Below, piece after piece: positions 41,233 through 49,669 of a stretch of 64,000 bases of DNA. The notes under the pieces are model-generated. The model did no database searches, was not told where the DNA came from, and was given only the letters and a program-made list of their open reading frames with translations. The position numbers and the translations under genes are program-made. Source of the stretch: UBA1479 sp040216635 (GTDB lineage: Bacteria; Pseudomonadota; Alphaproteobacteria; Rhodospirillales; Casp-alpha2). The number at the start of each line of letters is the position of its first letter. Position 1 is the first letter of the stretch. The stretch is from assembly GCA_040216635.1 (NCBI GenBank), contig JAVJOU010000029.1, positions 62,001 to 126,000 of the forward strand, in the 5' to 3' direction.

Positions 41233-42501
41233 TCACAGCCTGACCGTCATCCCGTCGGCCAGCGATTGCCTGTAGGCGTCGAACGCAGGCACGGCCCCCG
41301 CCAGCACCCCGGCCGCAACGACCGCCCCCAGGATCGCCAGATCGTGGCCCGTCGGGGCGGTGATTTCCAGGAACAATCCATACCGGCTATCCAGCACGGG
41401 CCGGATCACAACCAGGGCACCATAGAACAACCCAAGCCCCAGGGCCGCCCCCGCGGCGGTCAGCACCGTCGCCTCGGACACCAAAAGTGCGAACAGGTGC
41501 AACGGCCGGGCTCCGACCGAACGCAGAATGGCCATTTCCCGCCGCCGTTCGTTCAGCCCGGCCAGCAGCATGATCATCATGCCCAACAGCCCGGCCGCGA
41601 CCACCGCCACGGAAATGGCGGCAAGCGCCGCCTCGGCCGTGCCCATCAAATCCCATAATTCCTGCAATGCCACCCCCGGCAAAACGGCCAACAGCGGTTC
41701 CGCCCTGTATTCATTTATGTCCCGTTGTAGGGTGAAAGCGGCGAAGCGCGATTTCGTGCCGACCAGAAAGGCCGTGATGGCACGCGGCGTCAGCTCCATA
41801 CGACGCACCTGATCGGCGGTCACCCGCATGCCCGGCACGGGAGCACCATTGCGCCAGTCGGCATGAATGGCCTCGATCGCTTCCAGGCTGACGTGGACCG
41901 TACGATCAACGGGTGTGCCCGTTCGGGCCAGAATGCCCGCAACCCTGAACGGTTTATCCTTGTGGTTGGAAAAACCTTGGGCGCCCAGACCGTGCGCGAC
42001 GACCAATGGATCGCCCAGCTTATAGCCCAGGGCCCGCGCCGCCTCGGCCCCCAATACGGCGTCGAACAAATCGCTGAACGGACCACCGGCGGCGAAGGCA
42101 AGCGGCTGTTTGCGGCCATAGCGGTAATGGTGGAAATAATCGCCGTTGGTGCCCAGGACCCGGAACCCCCTGTGTGAATCGCCCAGCGACAGCGGTACGG
42201 TCCAGGCCACGTCAGGGCGGCCGGCGATGTCTTGGTAGCTTTGCCAGGAAATGTTGTTGGTCGCGTTGCCGATGCGAAACACGGAATAGAGCAACAATTG
42301 AATGGCACCGCTGCGCGCGCCGACCACAAGGTCCGTGCCGGAAATGGTCGCGGCGAAACTGGCCTTGGCCTCGGTCCGCAGTTTTTCGACCCCCAGCACC
42401 ATCATTACGCTGACCGCCAGGGCGACAAGGGTCAGACCTGCCGTGATCCGGCGATTGAGCAGGCTTTTGATCGCCAAATTTGGGATCGCCGCGACGCTCA
42501 T
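41233..42501 (-). CDS. ABC transporter permease (FtsX/MacB-like), zinc-linked
   Basis: A 422-residue permease with one N-terminal helix (RITAGLTLVALAVSVMMVLG), a large periplasmic domain of about 220 residues, and three C-terminal helices that include the LNERRREMAILRSVGARPLHLFALL coupling segment (key part RREMAILRSVGA) of the FtsX/MacB/LolC family. Its start overlaps the end of the ATPase gene by 4 bases. With the ATPase and the histidine-rich DUF2796 protein it forms a set like the ZrgA-associated system, in which it should move zinc or a zinc chelate, or remodel an envelope component. The exact transported species is not proven. Confidence 0.88.
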   Translation of the reverse strand: MSVAAIPNLAIKSLLNRRITAGLTLVALAVSVMMVLGVEKLRTEAKASFAATISGTDLVVGARSGAIQLLLYSVFRIGNATNNISWQSYQDIAGRPDVAWTVPLSLGDSHRGFRVLGTNGDYFHHYRYGRKQPLAFAAGGPFSDLFDAVLGAEAARALGYKLGDPLVVAHGLGAQGFSNHKDKPFRVAGILARTGTPVDRTVHVSLEAIEAIHADWRNGAPVPGMRVTADQVRRMELTPRAITAFLVGTKSRFAAFTLQRDINEYRAEPLLAVLPGVALQELWDLMGTAEAALAAISVAVVAAGLLGMMIMLLAGLNERRREMAILRSVGARPLHLFALLVSEATVLTAAGAALGLGLFYGALVVIRPVLDSRYGLFLEITAPTGHDLAILGAVVAAGVLAGAVPAFDAYRQSLADGMTVRL

Positions 42502-43214
42502 GCCGCCCGTTCCCCGGTATGGGCGCGATTGATCTCGGCCAGGGAGATGACCCGATCGAACCCGCTTTCCAAACGGTGGTCATGGCTAACGAACAGAACG
42601 GTCGCGTTGGTCCGCTTCGCTTCCTCGAACAGAAGCCCAAGGAAGACCGTCTGCGCGTCAGCGTCGAGGGCCGAGGTCGGCTCGTCCGCGATGATGACCG
42701 GCGGCGCGCCGATCAGGGCCCGGGCGGCGGCGACACGTTGCTGCTGTCCGGTGCTCAGTTCGGCAACCCGGTGCCCCGCCGCAGCAGCTTCGGCCAAGCC
42801 CATATGCCCCAGCAGGCGCCGTGCCTCGCCCACGGCACCGCCGGGCGCGGCATCCGCACGGGCACGGCGGGCAGACGAGAAACGACAGGGCAGCAGGACA
42901 TTTTCCGTCAATGACAGGAACGGCAGCAGATTGAACATCTGAAAGATGAACCCGATGCGGTCGGCACGGATGGCATCGCGGCGCGGGCCGGACACGCGGG
43001 CCAGATCCTCGCCGGTGATCTCGACCACACCTTCCTGGGGCAGACAGATCCCGGCCAGAAGATTCAACAGGGTCGTCTTGCCGCTGCCGCTGGGCCCGGC
43101 CACGAACAGACGTTCGCCGGGCCGGGCGGTGAATTCCGGGATGTCCAGGATCAAGGATGCCTCGGCCCGCCAACGGAAACGGACATCGGAAAGACGAATC
43201 GCGGTGTCAGCCAT
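42498..43214 (-). CDS. ABC transporter ATP-binding protein, zinc-linked
   Basis: A 238-residue ATPase of the MacB/LolD type. Walker A is GPSGSGKTT, the Q-loop lies in RIGFIFQMFNLLPFLS (F-Q-x-F-N-L-L-P is typical of LolD), the signature is ELSTGQQQR with threonine in place of the usual second-position glycine, Walker B is VIIADEPTSALD and the H-loop is FVSHDH. A short insert rich in A and R (SSARRARADAAPGGAV) precedes the signature. It pairs with the permease, which it overlaps by 4 bases. Upstream is the DUF2796 gene with its Zur box. Confidence 0.93.
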   Translation of the reverse strand: MADTAIRLSDVRFRWRAEASLILDIPEFTARPGERLFVAGPSGSGKTTLLNLLAGICLPQEGVVEITGEDLARVSGPRRDAIRADRIGFIFQMFNLLPFLSLTENVLLPCRFSSARRARADAAPGGAVGEARRLLGHMGLAEAAAAGHRVAELSTGQQQRVAAARALIGAPPVIIADEPTSALDADAQTVFLGLLFEEAKRTNATVLFVSHDHRLESGFDRVISLAEINRAHTGERAA

Positions 43215-43245
43215 GCTTTTCCCGTTCCCGGATGCGGATGCCTGC

Positions 43246-43875
43246 CTAGAAGTTCAGGCGCGGGCGCTCTGCTGTCAACTCCTGGGCACCCTGACCGCGT
43301 GCCGTGATGGTCGCCGCCTCAAGTTCCCGGGCCGCAGGAAAGGCTTGAAAATAACCCAGATCGACATGGGTCAGCGCCGCCGGATCAACGCAGTGGAAAT
43401 GATAATGGGCGCGAAATTCCGCATGGCCTTCGCCGCCATGACCGCGGTCGTGCCCATGGTTATGGTCACGATCCTTTTCATGACCGTGGCCTTTTTCATG
43501 ATGCCCATCATCCGCCATCAAAGAGGAATGGACCTCTGCTTCCTCCAGACGGCACTCCGCCTTGGCCGGGAATCGAAAAAGGGCGCCGGCGTCCTTCAGC
43601 TTGGCGACGGCGGCGGCAACGGCCTGACGGTCGGCGTCGGACTCTGGATGATGCTCGAATCCGACGATGTCCGCACCCGGCGCGGTAATCTCGATTTCGA
43701 CCTCAGAGCCCTCGGCGGCCAAGTTCAATTGGCCGACACCGTGTTCGTGGGGGCCTTGTTCGCGGTCGGCCGCCGAGACCGGACCGGCCAGCAACAGGCC
43801 AGCCAGGATGGCGGTTATGGCGGTGGGTTTAAAGACAGCAGAAATCGGCAGGGGAAACACGGACGGCAATGCCAT
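43246..43875 (-). CDS. zrgA: ZrgA-like DUF2796 zinc-binding exported protein
   Basis: A 209-residue exported protein with a signal peptide (cleavage after PVSAA). The mature start REQGPHEHGVGQLNLA is the hallmark of DUF2796/ZrgA proteins. A histidine-rich run lies at about residues 124-148 (DDGHHEKGHGHE, then DHNHGHDRGHGG), and HYHFHC follows. These residues should bind zinc in the periplasm. The ATG has AGGAG seven bases upstream. A perfect Zur-type palindrome is 37 bases upstream, so the gene and the ABC genes behind it should be induced by zinc shortage. The gene symbol follows the Vibrio system in which such proteins were named. Confidence 0.87.
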   Translation of the reverse strand: MALPSVFPLPISAVFKPTAITAILAGLLLAGPVSAADREQGPHEHGVGQLNLAAEGSEVEIEITAPGADIVGFEHHPESDADRQAVAAAVAKLKDAGALFRFPAKAECRLEEAEVHSSLMADDGHHEKGHGHEKDRDHNHGHDRGHGGEGHAEFRAHYHFHCVDPAALTHVDLGYFQAFPAARELEAATITARGQGAQELTAERPRLNF

Positions 43876-43911
43876 TGAGATGCTCCTGGATAAAGCGGGA
43901 AAGTTTCGTTA

Positions 43912-43926
43912 TGTTATATTATAACA
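43912..43926. promoter_or_regulatory. Zur box upstream of the zinc operon
   Basis: TGTTATA-T-TATAACA is a perfect 7-1-7 palindrome, the core of alphaproteobacterial and enterobacterial Zur sites (consensus centred on TGTTATANTATAACA). It contains a TATAAT on the minus strand, so a bound repressor would cover the -10 region of the ZrgA-like gene. Confidence 0.85.
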
Positions 43927-44010
43927 AATTATTCCCGACAATCGTTCTCTGTTCCATCCTTGTAGATTATTAAATTTTCAAACTTGAATCGGCCCAAGTC
44001 CGCACGCCGC

Positions 44011-44685
44011 TTATTTTTCCTTATACGGCTCAACCAAGGTGCCCTGCAGCGTATAACCGGCATCAATATCGGCCTTGCCATCCACCAAACTGAGCGACCG
44101 CTTGGCCCGTTTCACCGTCATGCGTCCGGTGACCCAGACGGGCTCGTACAGTTCCTTGGCATGGAACGACTGGTTCAGGCGGACCACCACCGTCTGGTTG
44201 ATGGGCGGCGGCGGCACATGGATACAGGCCCCCACATAGGGCACCAGTAAAAACTCCTCAACCGCCGCCCCATCGAATTCCAGGGGCAGCACATAGCCAG
44301 GCAAGCGCACCATCTCGCCGTCCAGATCGTGGGCCAATTCGGCATTGCGCTCGGCAATCTTGACCTGCATGGCCTGCACCTCGGCGACCATACGGTCCAC
44401 GTCAATGCCGTCCTGGCGCAGCTTATGTTCGATTTCGCGGCCATCCTCGTAAAGCGGATGGACCTCGTTGATCAGGCCCGCCGCGACCCGGGCCCGTATG
44501 GTCGCCAGCATTTCCAGTTCGACCTGATGATCCATGCTTAAATTCTGATAGGGGCTTTCAATGGGCGGGCCGGCCGGAATTAAATTTTCCCAGGTCAGCA
44601 CGCGGGGTGTTTCCGCCGCCGCCAGCGGCCAGGCCAAAACCAGCGACAGAACACATAACGGGATCAGGCGGGACAGGTGCAACAT
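44011..44685 (-). CDS. DUF3299 exported protein
   Basis: A 224-residue exported protein with a signal peptide cleaved near LAAAE. It shows the DUF3299 pattern: TWENLIPAGPP at the start, then a conserved core GYVLPLEFDGAAVEEFLLVP followed by GACIHVPPPPINQTVVV, which has one cysteine and one histidine close together as a possible metal site. DUF3299 genes accompany ZrgA/DUF2796 and ABC genes in several proteobacteria, and here the gene lies just upstream of the Zur box on the same strand. Its role in metal handling is inferred from this association. Confidence 0.85.
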   Translation of the reverse strand: MLHLSRLIPLCVLSLVLAWPLAAAETPRVLTWENLIPAGPPIESPYQNLSMDHQVELEMLATIRARVAAGLINEVHPLYEDGREIEHKLRQDGIDVDRMVAEVQAMQVKIAERNAELAHDLDGEMVRLPGYVLPLEFDGAAVEEFLLVPYVGACIHVPPPPINQTVVVRLNQSFHAKELYEPVWVTGRMTVKRAKRSLSLVDGKADIDAGYTLQGTLVEPYKEK

Positions 44686-44777
44686 GGGCGCCTTAAAGCA
44701 GCGGGATTAGATGCTGTCCGCAGCTTATACCGTCACCCTTAACCTCGCAATCCGGCCCGCCGGTCCTTCGGCAAATA

Positions 44778-45755
44778 TCAGGAAATCTTACGCACCCGCG
44801 TCGGCGGGAATCGAACGGTCATGGTCGTGCCACGGGTTTCCACACTTTCAATGCCAAGCGAGGCCTGATGCAGGTCGGCAAGAATGCGTACCAGAGACAA
44901 CCCCAACCCCGTCCCCTGCTGACCCGCCACAAGGTGATTGGCAGGGATTTGGATATAGGGTTCGAACACATCATCGAGCGCATCCTGGGGAATACCGATC
45001 CCCGTATCCGTAACACGGATGACGATACCGCCGACCCGGTCGGTCCGCGCCGCCAACGTGATCTTGCCCCGCTTGGGCGTGAACTTGACCGCATTGGACA
45101 ACAGGTTGACGACGATTTGACGGACCCGCCCCGGGTCACAATACAGCCCCGGCAAATCGGACGGCGCCTCGATCACCAATTCGATGCCCGCGGATTCGGC
45201 TTCGGCGCCGATCAACCGGGCGCAATCGTCCAGAATGACGGGCACCGCCGTCCAGGACTCTCGCATGGAAATTCGCCCGGCTTCGATCTTGGCGACGTCC
45301 AGAAGATCGTTGACGATATCCAGCATGTGGCTGCTGGTTGCCCGGATATCGGTCAGGTATTCGCGGTACTTTGGGCTGCCCAATTCACCGTACGGTTCCT
45401 GGCGCACCAGATCGGCAAAGCCGACAACGGCGTTCAGCGGCGTACGAAGTTCATGGGTCACACGGGCAAGGAATTCGGTCTTGCGCTGATCGTTGATTTC
45501 AGCACGTTCCTTGCCTTTCAGCAGTTCAAGGTTGACCCGGCGCAAGCCCGCGACTTCACGCCGGAGCTTCAGGATTTCCCGTTCATGCTTGCCGTTGGTC
45601 CGGTTCCGGCGCCGCGTCAACGCACGGAAAAGCCATGTCACCGGCATCAGGGGCAACAACAACAAGCCCTTTAGCGTGGGCTTGGGGTGTGGACCATAGC
45701 GCGGCACCATGGGTCGGCTCGCGCCATAGGGCATATCGGAATAGTTCTGAGCCAT
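44778..45755 (-). CDS. Sensor histidine kinase
   Basis: A 325-residue kinase with no large sensor domain. A single hydrophobic stretch (LKGLLLLPLMPVTWLFRAL) is followed by a basic segment and a coiled coil (KHEREILKLRREVAGLRRVN). The dimerisation box is FLARVTHELRTPLNAVVGF with the phosphoacceptor H101. The ATPase domain has NLLSNAVKFTPKRG (N box), VTDTGIGIP (G1) and GQQGTGLGLSLVR (G2). The stimulus may come through a partner or the membrane. No response regulator is adjacent. Its promoter is in the A+T-rich gap upstream, where a CTTTTAC/GTAAAAG hairpin lies in the probable leader. Confidence 0.93.
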   Translation of the reverse strand: MAQNYSDMPYGASRPMVPRYGPHPKPTLKGLLLLPLMPVTWLFRALTRRRNRTNGKHEREILKLRREVAGLRRVNLELLKGKERAEINDQRKTEFLARVTHELRTPLNAVVGFADLVRQEPYGELGSPKYREYLTDIRATSSHMLDIVNDLLDVAKIEAGRISMRESWTAVPVILDDCARLIGAEAESAGIELVIEAPSDLPGLYCDPGRVRQIVVNLLSNAVKFTPKRGKITLAARTDRVGGIVIRVTDTGIGIPQDALDDVFEPYIQIPANHLVAGQQGTGLGLSLVRILADLHQASLGIESVETRGTTMTVRFPPTRVRKIS

Positions 45756-46081
45756 GTTGACTGTCTTCCAATTCCTTAAAGCCGCAGACTGGTCCCCACT
45801 TTTACCTTCGTAAAAGATTCTCCCACAAAGATCGTATTAGATGTATAAAGTTGCAATATTTTTTATTTAAAGTAGATTTTATTTGAATTTGTCTAAAATC
45901 CGACCTATCCCGGATTCCCGCCATTTCTTGAGCCCAACCGTTCGCTGTGCGAAATGAAACGGCGTTTCTTGACGGAAATGCGCGTCTCCTTTAAATCCTG
46001 CAGCTCAAATCTCGCAGTGCAGCAATCAACGCCGGGGGATTTTTGCATCCCCACGGGCGGCTGAAATAAGAAGGTAAAGCC
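45756..46081. other. 326-base divergent intergenic region with etf promoter
   Basis: The gap between the histidine kinase and etfB holds no gene I can support. Its middle is strongly A+T-rich. A perfect hairpin (CTTTTAC-N4-GTAAAAG, 45799-45816) lies in the kinase leader. TTGACG (45969-45974) and TAAATC (45992-45997), 17 bases apart, are a good promoter for etfBA. GGGGAT-N6-ATCCCC (46035-46052) could fold in the etfB leader ahead of its GAAGG ribosome-binding site. Confidence 0.5.
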
Positions 46082-46831
46082 ATGAAAATCCTGGTCGGCG
46101 TCAAGCGCGTGATCGACGCCTATGTAAAGGTCCGGGTCAAATCGGACCAGACGGGTGTTGAAACCCAGAACGTTAAAATGTCCATGAACCCGTTCGACGA
46201 AATCGCCGTCGAAGAAGGTGTTCGCCTGCGCGAAGCAGGCACGGCGGATGAACTGATCGCGGTTTCCATCGGCCCCGATCAGGCACAGGAAACCATCCGA
46301 ACGGCCCTTGCCATGGGCGCCGACCGGGGTATCCACGTGGTCGCCGACGGACGGGTCGAGCCGCTGGCCATCGCCAAGCTGTTCAAGGAAATCGTCACCC
46401 GCGAAAACCCGGACATGGTGATCCTGGGCAAGCAGGCGATCGACGACGACAACAACCAGGTTGGTCAGATGCTGTCGGCTCTGCTGGGCTGGTCCCAGGG
46501 AACTTTCGCGTCCAAGATCGAGCTTTCCGACGGTGCCGCCAAGGTGACCCGCGAAATCGACGGCGGGCTTGAAACCTTGGACCTCAAACTGCCGACCGTG
46601 GTGACCACGGACCTGCGGTTGAACGAACCGCGCTATGCCAGCCTGCCCAACATCATGAAGGCCAAGAAGAAAGAGATCGCTAAGCTGACCGCTGACGAAC
46701 TCGGCGTTGACGTGGCCCCGCGCGTCGAAATTCTGAAGGTCGCGGAACCGCCCGCCCGCCAAGCCGGCGTGAAGGTCGAAAATGCCGCCGAACTGGTGGC
46801 GAAATTGAAAAACGAAGCGAAGGTGATCTGA
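46082..46831 (+). CDS. etfB: Electron transfer flavoprotein beta subunit
   Basis: The AMP-binding beta subunit (249 residues) of the housekeeping ETF heterodimer that takes electrons from acyl-CoA and other dehydrogenases. It shows the family pattern: MKILVGVKRVIDAYVKVRVK, MSMNPFDEIAVEEGVRL, ALAMGADRGIHV, ILGKQAIDDDNNQVGQMLS (AMP-site motif) and VTTDLRLNEPRYASLPNIMKAKKK, where the arginine before YASLPNI is a methylation site in other organisms. GAAGG lies upstream of the ATG. etfA follows 2 bases after its stop. Confidence 0.97.
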   Translation: MKILVGVKRVIDAYVKVRVKSDQTGVETQNVKMSMNPFDEIAVEEGVRLREAGTADELIAVSIGPDQAQETIRTALAMGADRGIHVVADGRVEPLAIAKLFKEIVTRENPDMVILGKQAIDDDNNQVGQMLSALLGWSQGTFASKIELSDGAAKVTREIDGGLETLDLKLPTVVTTDLRLNEPRYASLPNIMKAKKKEIAKLTADELGVDVAPRVEILKVAEPPARQAGVKVENAAELVAKLKNEAKVI

Positions 46832-46833
46832 TC

Positions 46834-47766
46834 ATGGCTGTCCTGGTTTATGCGGAACACGATAACGCAACCCTGAAACCGGCGACGCTCAATGCCGTTG
46901 CCGCCGCCAAGCAACTGGGCGACGTGACGGTCCTGGTCGCGGGCACTGATTGCCGGGCGGTCGCCGAAGCCGCCGCCAAAATCGACGGCGTGGCCAAGGT
47001 TCTGGTCGCAGACGACGCGGCCTATACCAACGAAATCGCGGAAAACGCCGCCCCCCTGATCGCCAAGCTGGCGGACGGTTTCGACCATATAGTCGCCGCT
47101 GCCACCACCAGCGGCAAGAACGTCATGCCGCGGGTCGCGGCCCTGCTCGACGTGCAGCAGATTTCCGATATCTCCGCCATCGAAGGGCCGGATACCTTCG
47201 TCCGCCCAATCTATGCCGGTAACGCGCTGGCCACGGTCAAGACGTCGGACGCCAAGAAGGTCATCACCGTACGCGCCACGGCTTTCGATGCAGCCACCGC
47301 CGAAGGCGGTTCCGCCGCAATCGAAGACGTTTCGGGTGAAGGCGCCAGCGACCTTGCAACCTTCGCCGGCCAGGAACTGACCAAATCGGAACGTCCCGAA
47401 TTGACCAGTGCCCGCGTGATCATTTCAGGCGGCCGCGGCATGCAGTCGGGCGACAACTTCCCCATGCTGGAAGAAATCGCGGACATGCTGGGTGCGGCCG
47501 TGGGGGCATCGCGCGCCGCCGTCGATGCGGGCTTCGTTCCCAACGACTATCAAGTCGGGCAGACCGGCAAGGTCGTGGCACCGGAACTGTACATCGCCGT
47601 CGGTATCTCGGGCGCCATTCAGCACCTGGCCGGGATGAAGGATTCCAAGGTCATCGTCGCCATCAACAAGGACGAGGAAGCACCGATCTTCCAGGTCGCC
47701 GATTACGGCTTGGTCGCGGATCTGTTCACCGCCGTCCCGGAACTGAAGGCGGCCTTGGCCGACTGA
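46834..47766 (+). CDS. etfA: Electron transfer flavoprotein alpha subunit
   Basis: The FAD-binding alpha subunit (310 residues). The FAD domain is at the C-terminus: RVIISGGRGMQSGDNF, VGASRAAVDAGFVPNDYQVGQTGK and PELYIAVGISGAIQHLAGM, ending with DYGLVADLFTAVPEL. These match the EtfA signature closely. With EtfB it reduces ETF-ubiquinone oxidoreductase, which is not in this window. The gene pair is followed by a clear terminator, so etfBA is a two-gene operon. Confidence 0.97.
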   Translation: MAVLVYAEHDNATLKPATLNAVAAAKQLGDVTVLVAGTDCRAVAEAAAKIDGVAKVLVADDAAYTNEIAENAAPLIAKLADGFDHIVAAATTSGKNVMPRVAALLDVQQISDISAIEGPDTFVRPIYAGNALATVKTSDAKKVITVRATAFDAATAEGGSAAIEDVSGEGASDLATFAGQELTKSERPELTSARVIISGGRGMQSGDNFPMLEEIADMLGAAVGASRAAVDAGFVPNDYQVGQTGKVVAPELYIAVGISGAIQHLAGMKDSKVIVAINKDEEAPIFQVADYGLVADLFTAVPELKAALAD

Positions 47767-47779
47767 CGCAGAACAGCAG

Positions 47780-47814
47780 CCTCCGCGCGGGTGTGGGATC
47801 CGTGCGGAGGTTTT
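47780..47814 (+). terminator. Terminator of etfBA
   Basis: CCTCCGC (47780-47786) and GCGGAGG (47804-47810) form a stem with a 17-base loop followed by TTTT, 13 bases beyond the etfA stop. The loop is long but the position is right. Confidence 0.7.
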
Positions 47815-47858
47815 CGCGCCAAGGCGCAACCGGGGCCCCAGGGTGAGCATGACAAACG

Positions 47859-48776
47859 TTGAGCACATCTAGCCCCCCACCCACATCCTCCATATCAACC
47901 GAGGCAGTCTCGTCCCGCCGGTCCCTGGCGCTGGGCATTCTGTGCATGGCCGCATCGGTCGGCGCGCTGGCCGCCATGCAGATGTTCGTCAAGCTCGTTG
48001 GCCCGGAATACTCCCCATTTCAGGCCGTGTTCTTCCGTAATGCCATCGCCGCCGTGATGGTCGTGCCGATGATGGTGATGGCAAGCGGCGCCGCGTCCTT
48101 CAAGACAGACCGCCCCGTGGGCCATGTCCTGCGTTCTCTTTCTGGCGTGCTCGGCAACGCCAGCTTCTATTATGCCTATTCCCAGATACCCTTGAGCGAC
48201 GGCATGTCCATCGCCATGTCCGTGCCGATCTTCACGACACTGCTGGCGATCCCGTTCCTGGGCGAAAAGGTCGGTGCCCGGCGCTGGACCGCCATCGCCA
48301 TCGGCTTTGTCGGTGTGATGATCGCGCTCGACCCCACGGGCGATTTCCAGGCGGGCTCTCTGTTCGCATTGTTGGGAACACTGTGCTGGGCCGTGTCCCT
48401 GATCTTCATCAAGAAGCTGTCGGAAACGGAAACGCCCTATCTGATCGTGTTCTATTACATGATCACCGGCGTCGCCGTGTCGCTGTGCATCCTGCCCTTT
48501 GTCTGGGTCACACCGACACCTGAACACCTGATCTTCTATATCTGCGCCGGGTTGGTCGGCGGACTGGGCCAGATTCTCATGACCTTCGCCATGAAGTTCG
48601 CCCCCGCCGCCGTGGTCACGCCGTTCGAATACACGGCGATTTGCTGGGCCGTGCTGTTCGACCTGTTGATCTGGGGTGTGCTGCCCGACCTTGCGACGAC
48701 CCTGGGGGCCGGGATCGTAATCGTGACCGGGCTTTATATCTGGCACCGGGAAACGCGGATCAAACCCATCAAATAA
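47859..48776 (+). CDS. DMT (EamA) family transporter
   Basis: A 305-residue inner-membrane protein with ten hydrophobic helices in two EamA halves. Typical segments are QAVFFRNAIAAVMVVPMM, the PLSDGMSIAMSVPIFTTLLAIPFLGEKVGARRW region (key part FLGEKV), and FVGVMIALDPTG; the second half repeats the pattern with TPFEYTAICWAVLFDLLIWG. The frame begins at a TTG (47859); no in-frame ATG lies ahead of the first helix. A seven-codon ATG frame (47849) overlaps this start. The substrate of DMT exporters of this type cannot be read from sequence. Confidence 0.88.
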   Translation: MSTSSPPPTSSISTEAVSSRRSLALGILCMAASVGALAAMQMFVKLVGPEYSPFQAVFFRNAIAAVMVVPMMVMASGAASFKTDRPVGHVLRSLSGVLGNASFYYAYSQIPLSDGMSIAMSVPIFTTLLAIPFLGEKVGARRWTAIAIGFVGVMIALDPTGDFQAGSLFALLGTLCWAVSLIFIKKLSETETPYLIVFYYMITGVAVSLCILPFVWVTPTPEHLIFYICAGLVGGLGQILMTFAMKFAPAAVVTPFEYTAICWAVLFDLLIWGVLPDLATTLGAGIVIVTGLYIWHRETRIKPIK

Positions 48777-48795
48777 CATTCATTAATGTGAATGT
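48776..48795. promoter_or_regulatory. ATTC-N8-GAAT palindrome, possible persulfide-sensor site
   Basis: ACATTCA-N6-TGAATGT overlaps the end of the EamA stop codon and lies 35 bases before the YeeE/YedE start. The ATTC-N8-GAAT core is the binding pattern described for SqrR/BigR-type ArsR repressors that sense persulfides. The genes behind it belong to sulfur transport, so the match is functionally sensible. No sqrR/bigR gene is in the window. Confidence 0.5.
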
Positions 48796-48830
48796 GTTGA
48801 AATCGCCTCACACGTGATAAACATACGCCC

Positions 48831-49250
48831 ATGTATTCCTTTGATCCCCTGACGGCTTTGGCGGGCGGCGCACTGATCGGATTGGCGGCATCGGTCCTGG
48901 TTGTTTTCAACGGACGGGTTGCCGGCATAAGCGGAATTCTTGGCGGGCTTCTTTCCGGCGCCAGGATGGACATTGCCTGGCGGGCCGCTTTTATCGCAGG
49001 CCTGATCGGGGCCGGCGCCGTGGCGCTGCGGACCCGTGGAACGCCTATTGAGGTATCCGCCGATTGGCCCCTGCTTATCGTGGCCGGCCTGTTGGTCGGG
49101 ATCGGCACCCGCCTTGGCGGCGGCTGCACCAGCGGACACGGTGTCTGCGGTATGGCCCGGAAATCCAAGCGGTCAATTACCGCCACGGCTGTTTATATAA
49201 GCGTAGCGATGGCGACCGTATTCTTCACCCGTCACATGATCGGAAACTGA
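48831..49250 (+). CDS. YeeE/YedE family protein, N-terminal half type
   Basis: A 139-residue membrane protein with about four helices, equal to one half of the thiosulfate transporter YeeE (TsuA). FNGRVAGISGILGG near the start and the signature GTRLGGGCTSGHGVCGMARKSKRS (key part GGGCTSGHGVCG) carry the conserved cysteines that relay thiosulfate. The second half is encoded by the next gene, 5 bases downstream. The pair should form a sulfur-compound channel or transporter in the inner membrane. The upstream ATTC-N8-GAAT site suggests control by sulfur status. Confidence 0.92.
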   Translation: MYSFDPLTALAGGALIGLAASVLVVFNGRVAGISGILGGLLSGARMDIAWRAAFIAGLIGAGAVALRTRGTPIEVSADWPLLIVAGLLVGIGTRLGGGCTSGHGVCGMARKSKRSITATAVYISVAMATVFFTRHMIGN

Positions 49251-49255
49251 CGGCC

Positions 49256-49669
49256 ATGGCGCGGATAATCATCAGCCTGATCGCCGGAAGCCTGTTCGGA
49301 TTGGGGTTGGTATTTTCGGAAATGGTCAATCCGGCCCGTGTTCTGGGTTTTCTCGACATTGCCGGAACCTGGGATCCCACGCTTGCCTTTGTTCTGGTCG
49401 GTGCGCTGTCCCTGGCCATACCGGGGTATTGGATCGCCCGACGCTGCGCACGCCCCTTTTTTGACGAACGCTCCCATGTTCCGGAACCTGGTCCAATCGA
49501 CCGCCGCCTGATCATCGGCGCGGTTCTATTCGGTATCGGCTGGGGTTTGGCCGGGTTTTGCCCGGGCCCCGCAATCACGGCTCTGGGCACGGGGCGAGGC
49601 GACATCATCCTGTTCGCCGTCGCCATGACAGTCGGCATGTGGGTCAACGTAAAGCTGGCTAAGAAATGA
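49256..49669 (+). CDS. YeeE/YedE family protein (DUF6691), C-terminal half type
   Basis: A 137-residue membrane protein, partner of the preceding gene. Characteristic segments are GLGLVFSEMVNPARVLGFLD near the start and GIGWGLAGFCPGPAITALGTG towards the end, with the family cysteine in GFCPGPA. Four helices are visible. The ATG at 49256 was taken from spacing and the family's usual N-terminus; the frame is open upstream inside the previous gene. Its TGA overlaps the ATG of the next, unrecognised gene as ATGA, so translation of the two is coupled. Confidence 0.92.
   Translation: MARIIISLIAGSLFGLGLVFSEMVNPARVLGFLDIAGTWDPTLAFVLVGALSLAIPGYWIARRCARPFFDERSHVPEPGPIDRRLIIGAVLFGIGWGLAGFCPGPAITALGTGRGDIILFAVAMTVGMWVNVKLAKK

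Noticed and set aside
47895..48779. Minus-strand 294-codon open frame
   Set aside because: Antisense to the EamA transporter, extremely rich in D, H, G and Q, and without membrane helices or motifs.
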